NCBI RefSeq assembly: GCF_034702125.1
Contig: NC_085858.1
Coordinates: 55,935,279 to 55,999,278, forward strand
DNA from: Engraulis encrasicolus
Taxonomy: Eukaryota; Chordata; Actinopteri; Clupeiformes; Engraulidae
Direction of reading: 5' to 3'
Length of the DNA: 64,000 nt
Shown here: positions 36,201-47,000 of the stretch, one piece after another
Position numbering within the stretch: position 1 is the stretch's first letter
How the letters are laid out: each line of letters begins with the position of its first letter
Made by a program: the position numbers and the translations under genes
The notes under the pieces: generated by a model
The model's database searches: none
Told to the model about the DNA's origin: nothing
What the model saw: the letters and a program-made list of their open reading frames with translations, nothing else

Positions 36201-37687
36201 GCCTCATTCCCAGCTTATATAGGCAATGTGATTTGCTCTGAGAGCTTCATGGCCATTGAAGTGAACAAAACACAGTCAGAAGAAATCAGAATCCACGAGG
36301 ACCACTTGAGGCTGAACGACCCATCCTGCACCCTCTACTCCAATGGCACTCATGTCTTTGCCAACATGTCTCTGAACACCTGTGGGACTGTCATGGAGGT
36401 GAATATGCTCCATCTCCCCTCCCAAATCAACAACCTGTATTCAGAACAGTAATTCATAACTAGCAGTTCTCTTACATATTCCTTTCTTATAGGAGGATGC
36501 CACCAACATGATCTTCAAGAATGAAATTGTGTCTGTTGATAACCCAAATGACATCATAACCAGGCATCATCTGGTGAAAATAGAGTTCTTCTGCAAGTAC
36601 CCTAAGAAAAGCAACGTCATCCTGGAGTTTAATGTCCACAGAAACCCATACACATTCATTCAAAAAGGATTCGGCACCTTCAGTTACCAGTTTGAGTTCT
36701 TCCAGTCTAGTCAGTTTCGGAATCTGCAGGACCCTAGCTCCTACCCTCTAGAATATGACCTCGGGGAAATGATGTACATGCAAATTGAAGGAATCTCTCC
36801 AGTCAACAACACCGAGCTCTTTGTGGAATCATGCAAGGCCAGTCCCAGTGATGACCCCAACGCCCATGTCTCCTACTCGATCATCAGTGATGGGTAAGCT
36901 TCTTCTTAGCTATGGGTACAAGCCAGGGTGTGGCTCTCTCAGTTTTGGTTGGCTAATGAGTTCTTGTCTCTACACATAGATGCAATCAAGACGAAACCGT
37001 GCAATTCTACTCCAGTCATGGCAATGTTGTCAGGTTCGGAATGAAGGCTTTCAAGTTCATTGGATTGCATGATCAGGTAACTGATATTACTTGCCAACTC
37101 CTTTAATGACAAGATCTTATTGACACACCAGCGTGTTCACTTGCCACATGCTTTTTGGTCTCTAACATTTCAAACTTGTTCACCAAAGGTCTTCATCACA
37201 TGCTCGGTCATCCTGTGTGAGGCTGGCAATCCCAACACCAGGTGTTCCCAGGGCTGTAGCAACACCACTGCTGCACCTGCAGTGCACCACCACCACAGGA
37301 GAGAGGCATCTGCTGCACCCATCCAGACCCTCAGACACTACATCTCCCAGGGGCCCTTGCGGCTCAGACGGAGCACCAACATGAGGGATGCTACAAGCAC
37401 AGGTCAGCCATCACTCCCTCCTTTACCCAGAATCCTGTGGTCTTAACAATGCCCTATAATAAATACATCCTGATTTGTTATCTTTTCACTCCAATGGCAG
37501 ATTTACTGTAAGTGCATAACTGCTGTTTGTCTGTTTCCTTACAGTAGCCACCGATGGTTTGAACATGAACCTGGTGTTCGTTGTTGGATGCCTGCTGGCA
37601 GCTGTGAGTGTACTGAGTGGAGTTCTGTTCTACACAAAGCGAGCCAAGGTGGTGTATCAGCCTCTGCCATCCTTTGATGGTGAATGA
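21153..37687 (+). CDS. NIDO- and ZP-domain transmembrane glycoprotein (5' end not found)
   Basis: Exons: 21153-21268, 21371-21601, 33685-33777, 33871-34018, 35107-35151, 35277-35309, 35419-35448, 36214-36398, 36493-36893, 36980-37076, 37189-37402 and 37545-37687. All junctions keep frame, giving about 577 aa. The first four exons form a nidogen-type NIDO domain (DAFYPFGSSAGDT...; WVFVATWDRLQYYN; GRWVIPASFD). Three micro-exons encode a Pro/Gln/Thr linker. The ZP module follows, with about ten cysteines, then a furin-like RLRR site, a transmembrane segment (LVFVVGCLLAAVSVLSGVLF) and a short tail ending YQPLPSFDGE. More than ten N-glycosylation sequons are present. The family forms extracellular filaments or matrices (alpha-tectorin, uromodulin, egg coat). 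The signal-peptide exon is missing from my model. Exact orthologue unknown; alpha-tectorin-like is the closest layout. Confidence 0.82.
21371..21601 (+). CDS. NIDO-ZP gene exon (NIDO core)
   Basis: 77 codons, phase 0-0. It encodes VVEYGYLNLRSPNHWYN through FTATWVFVATWDRLQYYN. The ATWVFVATWDRL strand is the hallmark of NIDO domains. Confidence 0.85.
21755..23176. mobile_element. TIR element, 1422 bp, with GTGCACTT/AAGTGTAC motif clusters
   Basis: The ends are CCCAGGTGAAAAA and its complement TTTTTCACCTGGG. The inside holds many inverted copies of AAGTGTACTT / AAGTGCACTT, most densely near both ends, and no coding frame. Superfamily not assigned. It lies in the large intron of the NIDO-ZP gene. 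Confidence 0.75.
23177..24063. other. Intron of the NIDO-ZP gene, no feature
   Basis: About 0.9 kb of mixed-composition sequence. Open frames on both strands lack domains. No TIR or LTR boundary is seen before 24064. Confidence 0.4.
24069..24226 (+). repeat. 5' LTR (158 bp)
   Basis: It begins TGTAATGTATTGTTCC. It contains a TATATATA box near 24112, an AATAAA near 24165 and ends CATACA. It differs from the 3' LTR by two substitutions. Confidence 0.95.
24227..24241 (+). promoter_or_regulatory. Primer-binding site, tRNA-Leu(CAA)-like
   Basis: TGGTGTCAGAAGTGG directly follows the LTR. It is complementary to the 3' end of metazoan tRNA-Leu(CAA) (…CCACTTCTGACA plus CCA), 15 bases by memory of that tRNA. 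Confidence 0.8.
24245..24763 (+). pseudogene. Gypsy gag (capsid region)
   Basis: 172 codons from an ATG three bases after the primer-binding site. The segment with GWLGMWIGEQGREIYKTL and FEAYFRPRKNKRIARHRF is a retrotransposon gag/capsid domain. The frame ends at 24763, just before the hAT insertion. The zinc knuckle lies in another frame further on (26562 onward). The break could be a mutation or a programmed frameshift; I cannot tell. An open frame reaching back to 24137 starts inside the LTR and is not the likely start. Confidence 0.75.
24826..26557. mobile_element. hAT-type element, 1732 bp, nested in gag-pol
   Basis: The left end is TAGAGTTCTCAACGGG and the right end is complementary to CAGAGTTCTCAACGGG. 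The 8-bp target duplication GTCTATGG is perfect (24818-24825, 26558-26565). Subterminal cccgacccg/ggcccg repeats lie at both ends. There is no transposase frame, so it is a non-autonomous copy. Confidence 0.95.
26562..27833 (+). pseudogene. Gypsy pol, first part (zinc knuckle, protease, RT)
   Basis: The visible frame starts at an ATG formed at the hAT target duplication, so it is not a native start. A CCHC-type knuckle lies around CSYCHKANHWMAVC, an aspartic protease around FRIDTGAKCNTL, and a reverse transcriptase ends at IMDDIL (the YxDD-like box reads MDD). A small frameshift near 27800-27812 ends the frame shortly after. Confidence 0.9.
27826..30060 (+). pseudogene. Gypsy pol, second part (RT end, RNase H, integrase)
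   Basis: It continues the polyprotein in a shifted frame. The RT thumb is around YVGHLLTADGLKPDP. RNase H is at DIFCDASSSGLGAVL with ETRYAQIEKETLSI. An HHCC integrase zinc finger ends in CTMCAEYQ. The DDE core has D in ASDIFEFEG, D in VIRTDNGPQYA and E in HPNGEAERAVQ. The tail is Pro-rich repeats (PAVQPG). The frame is intact to its stop at 30060. Confidence 0.92.
30260..30675. mobile_element. hAT-type MITE, 416 bp, nested near the 3' LTR
   Basis: The ends are TAGTGGTGT and ACACCACTA. The 8-bp target duplication CTGCTGAG is perfect (30252-30259, 30676-30683). The inside is rich in GATTCGATTC and GATCCGATCC repeats. It sits between the pol stop and the purine tract. Confidence 0.93.
30719..30731 (+). 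promoter_or_regulatory. Polypurine tract
   Basis: GAAGAAAGGGAGA directly before the 3' LTR. Confidence 0.85.
30732..30889 (+). repeat. 3' LTR (158 bp)
   Basis: Same length as the 5' LTR, with two substitutions, followed by CCGAT. Confidence 0.95.
31062..32819. mobile_element. Older TIR element interrupted by the 31295-32740 element
   Basis: The left end TTCAGGCCGACCAGAACGG, then AGCTGGAGC, matches the complement of the right end (TTCAGGCCAACTGAGAACCG, then TGCTGGAGC) imperfectly over about 40 bp. I see no clear target duplication, so its class is unknown. Confidence 0.55.
31295..32740. mobile_element. TA-flanked element with 216-bp terminal inverted repeats
   Basis: Arms 31295-31510 and 32525-32740 are near-perfect complements (CCCCAACTCCGATGAAGTTG at the left end) and are flanked by TA dinucleotides. 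The 1.0-kb interior has no transposase frame. TA targets suggest a Tc1/mariner-type non-autonomous element. Confidence 0.85.
33301..33533. repeat. Long hairpin (foldback), 233 bp
   Basis: Arms of about 110 bp (CACTCAAGATAATGG through GAGAAACAGACGTTTC and its complement) are separated by an 11-base loop. Only one mismatch or so is visible (GTCAAC versus GTTAAC). It lies about 150 bp upstream of a NIDO exon, inside the intron. Confidence 0.93.
33685..33777 (+). CDS. NIDO-ZP gene exon (NIDO)
   Basis: 31 codons, phase 0-0, EATCQVVLISDGDLSFFFMN. It is separated from the previous exon by a 12-kb transposon-filled intron, yet the frame and domain continue, which supports the join. Confidence 0.82.
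33871..34018 (+). CDS. NIDO-ZP gene exon (end of NIDO)
   Basis: It encodes IGYTNNSHWTYLKDCYP through NVPGRWVIPASFDFSFS and ends in phase 1 before GTGAGT. Confidence 0.82.
34060..34500. repeat. Diverged SINE-like fragments
   Basis: Pieces such as attagcagacacttttatc and ctggagcaatgtggcgttag resemble the repeat at 39113-39330. Boundaries are unclear. Confidence 0.35.
34600..34890 (+). repeat. tRNA-derived SINE, copy 2
   Basis: The head is GGGCAGTTATGGGTAAGCGG (A-box-like) with a GGTTCAATTCC B box. The body is shared with copies 1 and 3 (GAACACTTGTGTGCTGTGGA). It lies in an intron of the NIDO-ZP gene. Confidence 0.88.
35107..35151 (+). CDS. Linker micro-exon 1 (45 nt)
   Basis: It encodes SYPDEPTATPLPQG between phase-1 borders. 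The flanking intron sequence (cttctactttcattt) is shared with the next two micro-exons. Confidence 0.72.
35277..35309 (+). CDS. Linker micro-exon 2 (33 nt)
   Basis: It encodes DKPTVTPQQQQG. The acceptor is ccccaaacag and the donor is gtaggc, phase 1-1. Confidence 0.72.
35419..35448 (+). CDS. Linker micro-exon 3 (30 nt)
   Basis: It encodes DEPVTHQPQQG. The acceptor is ccccaaacag, as in micro-exon 2, and the donor is gtgggt, phase 1-1. Confidence 0.72.
35449..36213. other. NIDO-ZP intron before the ZP exons
   Basis: No fourth micro-exon with the ccccaaacag acceptor is seen. Sequence is AT-rich and otherwise featureless. Confidence 0.45.
36214..36398 (+). CDS. NIDO-ZP gene exon (ZP-N)
   Basis: It encodes AYIGNVICSESFMAIEV through NMSLNTCGTVMEV, the first half of the ZP-N subdomain with three cysteines. 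Confidence 0.85.
36493..36893 (+). CDS. NIDO-ZP gene exon (ZP-N end to ZP-C)
   Basis: It encodes EDATNMIFKNEIVS through KIEFFCKYPKK and ELFVESCKASPSDDP to SIISDG. It is the central ZP exon and ends in phase 2. Confidence 0.88.
36980..37076 (+). CDS. NIDO-ZP gene exon (ZP-C)
   Basis: It encodes CNQDETVQFYSSHGNVVRFG to LHDQ. The pattern C...F.F.G.KAFKF is typical of ZP-C. Confidence 0.85.
37189..37402 (+). CDS. NIDO-ZP gene exon (ZP-C cysteines and cleavage site)
   Basis: It encodes VFITCSVILCEAG then the C...RCSQGCSN cysteines, a His-rich HHHHRRE stretch and a furin-like RLRR followed by ST. Confidence 0.85.
37545..37687 (+). CDS. NIDO-ZP gene last exon (transmembrane)
   Basis: It encodes a single hydrophobic helix (LVFVVGCLLAAVSVLSGVLF), then YTKRAKVVYQPLP and the TGA stop at 37685-37687. 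A poly(A) signal follows 110 bp later. Confidence 0.85.
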
Positions 37688-37796
37688 AGGTGACCTCAAG
37701 GCACAGCTATCTTTTTTCCCATGGGATCACAAACTTCCTTATACTGCTGTTGATTTTAAAATGTAATTTGGGAATCGGGTTAACTCTTTCTGGCTT

Positions 37797-37802
37797 AATA
37801 AA
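37797..37802 (+). terminator. Poly(A) signal of the NIDO-ZP gene
   Basis: AATAAA 110 bp after the stop codon. Confidence 0.7.
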
Positions 37803-38648
37803 GTATTACTGAATCACATAAGAGCACACAGGTGCCAAGAGGGCTAGTGGCAGTTGAAAACCGCTGTATGGTTAACGTGTTCAGATCATGAGATGGTCAA
37901 GCTTGTATACACCTTGTTCTTGTAATTGAGTTACTGGTTTTATGTTTTAGTAATTAATATAAAGAATAATTAATAGGAATTTACTTCACATACTGTATAT
38001 GATTTTATATTAATTTTACTCTGTTCTGTGTTTATGAATGAATCTACAAGCTAATAAGCTAACTAGGAGGTGATTTGGAATAGGGCAAGCTGTATTCATT
38101 AATTAATATAACTTAAATTCGCATATATTGTGATTTCATGAAATTGTGGCCTCGATGCAGCAACACTTTATGAATCCTCATTAAAGCTTACTCACAATGA
38201 CTTTGCCAACCACAGTAAAGAAAATTGTAGACTTCTGCTCATATTACCAGGGATTAATTGTGAATACAGGTAGAGCAGAGTAGGGCCTATGTTTTAAACG
38301 TATAGGCCTACTGTTAACAGGTCTTGTTTGTGTCCTCTTAAATGTATGTATCTCGGATGAAGGTCATTTTCATACTTAATCAGGTTCAGCATAAAACCTA
38401 TGATTTTTTGTTTTCCCATCTTGGCGAAAAAAAATCTTTTGTTTTGGTCATTGCTTGTTTAATGTGTGATCAATGTGTAGTCAATGTATAGTGAAAGACA
38501 TTTAATATCTCGGGTGTAAACTGGTAAAAAAAATAAAGGACAAATAAATAAACAATGATTTATTTGAGAGATGTGTTTTATTATCCAGACTAATCCAGCT
38601 TGGTTAACCCTAGAGACTGAGCTTATAGCCTATAATGTCCAAGTATTG
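37803..38648. other. Intergenic spacer, no gene
   Basis: AT-rich sequence downstream of the NIDO-ZP poly(A) signal. Nothing else is supported. Confidence 0.5.
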
Positions 38649-38656
38649 CTCTAGAT

Positions 38657-38864
38657 CAGTGTTTCCCAACCTTTTTTGTTCTGCGTACCCCCTAAGCCAT
38701 TTTGTCATATGATGAGTACCCCCTTCACTCATGCTCTATATCTGTTCCTCTATCCCAATGTGACTACACTCCATATATTTGTTATTATTGATTTTTTCCA
38801 AGTACCCCCTGAGGTGTGCTCGCGTACCCCTAGTGGTACACGTACCCCTGGTTGGGAAACACTG
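38657..38864. mobile_element. hAT-type MITE, 208 bp (family A)
   Basis: The ends are CAGTGTTTCCCAACC and GGTTGGGAAACACTG. The 8-bp target duplication CTCTAGAT is perfect (38649-38656, 38865-38872). The interior matches the element at 2690-2896. Confidence 0.94.
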
Positions 38865-39066
38865 CTCTAGATGGTGATATTGGGTCCTATAGGGAGAAAA
38901 ATATAAAAACAAGCATGGCTATACATTTAAAAGGGGAAAAAATCATATACCTGTAGGCCTGTAAGGCATATACAGTAAGTAAGTAGGCCATATACTGTAC
39001 TGTACCATATCATATAAGTAGGCTAAACATATTCCACGTAGCCTATGGTGTTTATAGTATGTTGCA

Positions 39067-39068
<2 letters not shown>

Positions 39069-39106
<38 letters not shown>
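39069..39106 (+). repeat. (CA)n microsatellite
   Basis: About 19 CA units. Confidence 0.95.
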
Positions 39107-39108
<2 letters not shown>

Positions 39109-39109
39109 C

Positions 39110-39492
<383 letters not shown>

Positions 39493-39941
39493 AAGAAACA
39501 GAAATCCTAATACTGTGCTTAAAATTTACTTGATAATGTCTTAGTTGGCAGCACTTAACAGGTTAGACATAGCCTGGGAACTCCCATACTGCCTTTAGTT
39601 CTACACAATCGTTTCGATCTGAAAGACAATGGCCAAGCATTCCGACCTTAACAGTTTCTCTGCCCAATCAGAGAGCAGGGCAGTGTGTCATAATAGCCAA
39701 GTATTCCGGCCCCATACGGAATTTACAATAGGCAACTCCCCAGACCTAATCTCACTTGTGATTAGGTCTGGTGTTAACCAGGCAAGGTTAGACAGGGTTT
39801 GACCTTACTTGACATCCTGTTGATCTGACATCCTCATATTTGTGCATACCTTGAACAAGGCTCAAGAGCACTTTTGTGGATTGATCAGATTGTTCGGAAC
39901 TGTTGAGTACAACACATATGTGGTGCTGTGGCGCGTTATGG

Positions 39942-40323
39942 TAGCCTGGCGACGCCATCCATGTACTCCACCCAAAGATTTTGGCTCCGCACATCGTCTG
40001 GCAAAAGCCTCGAGCTCGGTTCTCTCAGTGTTTCGCCAATCAGCAAACAGTTGAGAGTGGTGACGTAGAACTCACCCGCGAGCTCCGTTACTGATTGGTT
40101 AAGGTAACAATATTCACTCTTTCGTTTTGTTATTTGTATGTTTTTGTGATGCTATAACGTAACAGGCATGCTAATAAAGGGGTTTTATTTGGAGTTTGGA
40201 ACTTCAATTAATTTAAATGATAGAGTAAGATCAGACCATCTCCCATCGTCCACGGAGACGGATTCCTCATGGCTTTTGCCAGATTAATTGACGGAGTCAA
40301 CAGTCGGCTATTCGCCCAGGCTA
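39942..40323. mobile_element. TIR element, 382 bp
   Basis: The ends are TAGCCTGGCGA and its near complement CGCCCAGGCTA. Flanks GCGTTATGG (39933-39941) and GCATTATGG (40324-40332) agree at 8 of 9 positions. No coding frame. Confidence 0.7.
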
Positions 40324-40608
40324 GCATTATGGGGACCTGGGTTCGAATCTGGCCTGGGTCATTTCCCAGCCCTACCCCATCTCTCTCTCTCCCAATCCTC
40401 TTGCTCTTCAGTCATATATGTTAATAAAAGCAAAATCCTGTAAAAAACGAGAAAATGAAAAAGATGTGCACCAAATGACATTATGTATAATCAGATAATC
40501 TCTGCCCATCACTGCGTTGGTGTGAAGGGTATTATTAACTTTACAATAATGTGCACAGAGATATTTTACTTTACAGGTGTGAGTATAGTCACGGGTCTTC
40601 AACTTTAC

Positions 40609-40630
40609 ACACGCACGCAGGCACGTACGC

Positions 40631-40663
<33 letters not shown>

Positions 40664-40693
40664 CACATGCACACACGCACTCACACATGTGTG

Positions 40694-40746
<53 letters not shown>
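40609..40746 (+). repeat. (CACG)n/(CA)n compound microsatellite
   Basis: GCACGCAC-type repeats followed by a pure CA run. Confidence 0.95.
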
Positions 40747-40751
<5 letters not shown>

Positions 40752-41131
40752 TGGCCTAGACTGCCAAAGACAAGAACAATGAGGACACATTTATAGCCAC
40801 AGCTTTCAATGGCTGATGTTAGAGGATGGTAATTTCAGTTTTTTTGTACAGTAGGATTCCTCCATGAACAGGTCAAAGGCGTAGGCGACTTCAAAGAGTC
40901 TGACTATTTTTTCCTCTTGTGATATGCAAATGATGTCTGGTGTGTTGGGAATTCCTGAAAAGTGGTTTGTGGATGCGTTAAACCAGTGGGGCTTGACAGC
41001 GGTGTGTTTGTATAGTTGTTATAAGTATAGTCAAACTCATAAACACATACAGGGCATGCTGTTGACTGCTGGTCATCAGGGTCAAGGTCATTTTCAAGTT
41101 TTGTTTTGTTTTCTTTTAAAAAGATCAATAT

Positions 41132-41543
<412 letters not shown>

Positions 41544-42839
41544 AGACTTTCTTAATATGTATAACTCTCTTAGCTTATTTGCATCCATGTGCAGTCGGCT
41601 ATAATTGCTATGTGTCAAGCGTGCCACCCACCAACAACATTGCATATAGCCGTCTGCATCTACTTTTCATTACCTCAGAAGTGGGCAAACACAGGCTTGG
41701 AGCACCATGTGGCCCACAGAGCCTTCACAAGACAGACAACTTGTACTAAATAATGCTCACACAACACTCTTAAAATGACTATCCAAGCCAGGGGTCTTGT
41801 TGGGTAGGCTATATACTACTGTACTGTTCAAACATTTCAGTACCAGGAATGAAAATACCAAAAAGTTATGTCAGGGTACTTTATTACTTGTTATTTATAG
41901 GGAAGTTGTATGCGACATCTGGCCCCATATTCTAAACCCAACGTGGCCCTTGGGCCAAAATAATTCCCCACGAGCCGAGTCAATTACAGCTCTGCCACCT
42001 GGTGGTAGTAGTGAGCATAGCTCCAAGTCCAAGTGTCAAGTTACTCTCCAGTTGCTTTGTTAAATGGTTGTTGGTCAGTTATTAGGATATTGGATAGGAT
42101 ATTGCCAATCTGTAATAATACATCACTTTACAGTTTTTCTCAATTACTTCGGTGCATTTCTCAGATCTCTACAATGTGCGAAAGATAAAGTGTGTTCTGA
42201 AAACAATTTGAACAAATGAAAAAAAAAACAGTGGCTATGGATTACCTGCAGCCTCTTGCTCAAAATCATTAATTCTTCTCTCAAAAGCAAGTTGCTGTGT
42301 CAATGAATGTGTCTATAGGCCTACCACCAGAATGTTTCAGTCATTGTGTCGCTGTGTATGGATAACAGTAAATGGATTAGTTATATTGTCATTTGAATAG
42401 TACACTTTGGGGGGTCTTTTTTATGCCAAATGTGGTTTAGGTTTGATGACAAATGTTGTTAGCCTTTTTATAACGTGTGAGATTAATCACAAAAGACTGG
42501 ATATAAACTTAACTATGACTATTACAGGCCAATGTAATTGCAAAATATAATGTCAAAATGGACCCTAAAAGATGAAATGGGCCTTTGGAAATAAATATAT
42601 TAGTATTTGGAGAATATTGTATTTTGCACCAATAGGATCACTGAGCGATGAAATGCAATTTGGGAGCTGAGCTGCCAATTGGACATTAGATTTGACTGAC
42701 AATATGGTAACCAATCACAGTCCTGAAAATGCTGTCACTTTTGGGTTGCCAAGTAGCTCTTGAGTAAACAGGAAGAAGAGTGTGCTGTGCATTGATTAGG
42801 CTACTTTGAGATGCCTTGAGTGACTGAATGTTCAGAACA
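41544..42839. other. Intergenic spacer, no gene
   Basis: AT-rich sequence with no supportable exon or element. Confidence 0.45.
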
Positions 42840-42874
42840 TGGAGAAACCCTGAAAGAAACTGTACAATGCAAAG
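42800..42874 (+). other. atg4d: Possible non-coding first exon of atg4d
   Basis: A good donor (GCAAAG before GTAGGT) closes a GC-balanced stretch about 0.9 kb before the coding start. The transcription start is not visible; this is a guess from the donor alone. Confidence 0.25.
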
Positions 42875-43440
42875 GTAGGTGCATATGGCCATCCTGATCT
42901 TCGTCGTTACGGTTGTATGGTAATTATTTGATCGTCCGTTGAGGACTTTGGTCATTGTCCTCCCAGTACAAATTCAGTTAGCTAGCTAGCATCCAGTTTA
43001 CTGCTCGAGTGTACAAGCTAATGAAGTGACAGTGCTGCTTGTTTTTTAAGAGTGTTTCACTGTCACAGCACGTTTACCGACATGTACGTATTTCCCTTCG
43101 GTGTTCTCTATTTGGCTTACAAGGTCGTAATGTCAAATGTCAAATGTGTTTGGCTGGATAACTTGGCTACTAAGTACTAAGTGAGCGAACCATTAAGCTT
43201 ACGTCGCTTTTCATGGACAATAACATTGCTGTCATAATCGCATTTAATCACATTCTGGAAAACTATGAATGATAGCATCGTGCAGCAGCCATATAGTTCA
43301 CTATGATGAAGTGGTCTAAGCGCGTAGCGTAGTGTAGCCTAAACTTTGTTGACATGGGTTGCATTGCTAGAATTCCTGCCTCATCACATGTATATCACAT
43401 GCGGCAGTGACAGATTAGAACAGTAGGGAGGCCTGGATGA

Positions 43441-43839
<399 letters not shown>

Positions 43840-44014
43840 ATGAAGCCTGTGAGTCGTGGAGACAGAGACTTCCCCAGACAGAGCCATGCGTCCGTCCGCT
43901 CCTCCCCGGGCTCCATGGGCTCTGCCGGGGCCAGGGAAGACACGGAGGAACCGGAGGAGGACCGGGTCAGGATCAAAAGCAAGCTTGTGTCTGCATGGAA
44001 CACTGTAAAATATG
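43840..44014 (+). CDS. atg4d: atg4d exon 1 (N-terminal extension)
   Basis: The start ATG gives [16 protein letters not shown] disordered Ser/Glu stretch leads to [15 protein letters not shown]. It ends in phase 1. Confidence 0.88.
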
Positions 44015-47000
44015 GTACATAGATGCACACAATGTAATGTAATGTAATGTAATTGATGCACACAATTTATGTAATCTAATTGAGTAATTAATTCAAATAT
44101 TTCGTCATAAACTTTCTCATATCAATGGAGAGATTTTAATTATTCTTTTTTTTTAAATCACATTTTGCAATGTGTTGTATTTCTTATGTGTAAATGCGCC
44201 ACTTCTCTAACAAGCGACAAATGATTCCCATGTTTTTCCTGCAGGTTGGTCTTTGAAGTCGAAACCCAGATTCAATAAGAAGTCTCCTGTTGTGCTTCTG
44301 GGTCAGACGTTCTCGCTGACTGATGCTGGTAAGAAAGACGTGGTGCTTACAGCATAACAGTACACCAGTAGGTTTTTTTTTGTCTTGCTTGTTTATTTTT
44401 GTCAGGCGGAGTGGACCATTGTTTGCACAGAGGGGGTAAATGTAGCTTATGGTGTTTGTTGTGGCATTTTTTAAACCGTAAGGAGTAAGGATTGTTGTTC
44501 TTAGTTGATCTGCTGTTCCACTGCACCATAGTTGATCTGCTGTTCCACTGCACCACAGTGTATTTCAAGTGCCCACTAGAGTACCCTTGTCCTCACTATA
44601 ACGTTGTGTTAATGGGTCAACGACGTCCAAAAAGGAATCGTCATTCAGTGTAACGGATGCCCTCTGCTGACAGTAACTGTAAGAATCATGACTCTTTTTA
44701 TTTTTATTTTTTTTCCAGTGAGTCATCCATTCACTTGAAACAATTTAAAAATCTTGTTTTTTTACAGTTAAAGTCAGCAGAAGGTATCCATTACACTGAA
44801 TGACAGTTCCTTTTTGGACGTCTTTGACCCTAACCCTGTTAGTGTGTCAGCATAACCAGCGTAACCCATTGCAATACATTGCGATTCATCCCTACTGCAT
44901 TTACTGGTCCTGTTCCTACTATAACATTGTATTACCTGTAAAACAAAGGAGATACGCACTCCACACTTTTAAATTAACAATCCGGTACAACAAGAGCAGG
45001 ACTAAATTAAAAGTACAAAGGAAAAAGAATCTGGTGCCACATGGATGTCTATTTTTTTGATATTGATTTTTTTCAGTGCAGTAAGACTAACGTTTCGACA
45101 TGCGTCTTCATCAGAGGACTTCCTTTGTCTTTTTTTTTTACCTGTTTGAGGCTTACCTTTCTTTGAGACGTACTGCTTGTGTTGTTTTCTCCTTGGTCCG
45201 GTCAGGTGAGAGGGAAGCGTTCCGCCAGTGCTTTACTACCTTGTTGTGGATGACCTACCGCACGGGCTTCCCTGTGCTGTCGGGCTCCACACTCAGCAGT
45301 GACTGTGGCTGGGGATGCATGCTGCGCAGCGCCCAGATGCTCCTGGCACAGGCGCTGGTCCTTCACCTCATTCCACCAGGTGAGTGTAACCTGGGGGTGC
45401 ATTCCTATTAGGGATGCAAAGATTATTCGATTAATCGACTTTAGTGTCGATCGATTTTTAATCGATTAAATCGATTTTTAATCGATCAAAAAACATTAAT
45501 CGCAATTAATCGCCAATTCAACTGACGAGAGACCCAGGTGAAATGGGCACGTGAAGAGTGTGTGTGAAGAGGGGTGTGAATAGTGGGAATATTTAATTCA
45601 CCTTTGGATTAAAGAATTGAAATAGAATTAATTTTTATTTTATCTAATTTTTTAATTAAAATTTGTAGATTTAGGTTTTTTTAGATTTAGGTTTTTTTTC
45701 GAGAAACATTGAGATTTCGGGGGGGAAATGCAGCTTATCAATTAATCGTAAGTCGATCGATAAGGCAATCAACTAACGATTCATGAATTAATCGATAATT
45801 TGCATCCCTAATCCTATATGCGACCTTGTGTCCTCCACTTGTGCTTGTGTGGCCTCACGTTTTGCTGATGCCCCGCCTCTGTGGAGAAAACAATTAAGTT
45901 CCCTCGCTGTCATCCTAGTCAAAACAATTTTTGGGGCACTATTCTTCATTCACCATCCAGTTTGCAAATGAGAAAATTACTTTACAATTCAACTTTTGCG
46001 AGATATTGAAATATAATGCTGTTGTCAGTGATGTCATCATGACCTATTACTTCCTGCTACGAGGCCACAAAGCACAAGTTGAGGGGGCAAGGTTGCATAT
46101 TGGAACGCACCCTAGGTCAGGGGTTACCAAGCTTTACCATGACGAGGTCGCCCATATACTGTACCGTTAGATTCCAGCCAAGGCCCCCCCATGACATGGG
46201 CCATGCTTCACTGTTTTTTTCTGTGCTCCTGCTTTCACAATTAAATAGGGTTGGTGCATTCCTAAACCCATCCAAGTACTACAGAAGACATCCCACCTAT
46301 AAACATTGTAAAGAAGAAAATGATAACACAGTCACAGTCCTCCATCAGTCTACCCTTTTCATATCATGCCCAAACAGCAGGCAGCCCATAGGCTTCTCCT
46401 ATAGGCCTACAACAGTCTAGGTGTGTGAGGCAGTGCCCCACTGGGATTGTTTATCTTATTTTTGGTCTATTTTGGTTGACTTTAGGTATTCAATATATTA
46501 ATTTTGAAAACACTGACCAAGGTCATCCAGTGCAGTTTGGACCTAGGGCCCATTCCATTATCCAAACTCCCATCCTCCTTTGTGCTTTTGGCCTTGTGAT
46601 GACGTCGCAAGACGTCATTGAAGATAGAAGTTTATTTCAATATCTCGCAAAGGCCGTTTTCTCATTTGCAAACGGGATGTTCAACAGGGAAAATTCGCTT
46701 AAAAGTTGTTGTGCCTAGGCTGACAGCAGGAAAACTTATTTTTGTCTACGCGGAGGCAGGGTGTCTGTGAAGCGTGATGCCACAAGCACAAGTCGAGGGC
46801 AGAAGTTTGGATAATGGACTGTACCCCTAGTGTCAAACCTGCGTCCTCACAGCAATCTCTCCAGTATAGGCGGCTGACATCTACGAAATGGGCTAAAAGT
46901 CAGGCGTCAAGCTAAATCAGTAACGTATCTGTATGAGGCATCGGAAGGGAAGTTTACCAATGCTCCACACCAAGCTCTGCTAGTTGGCATTCGTTTCATG

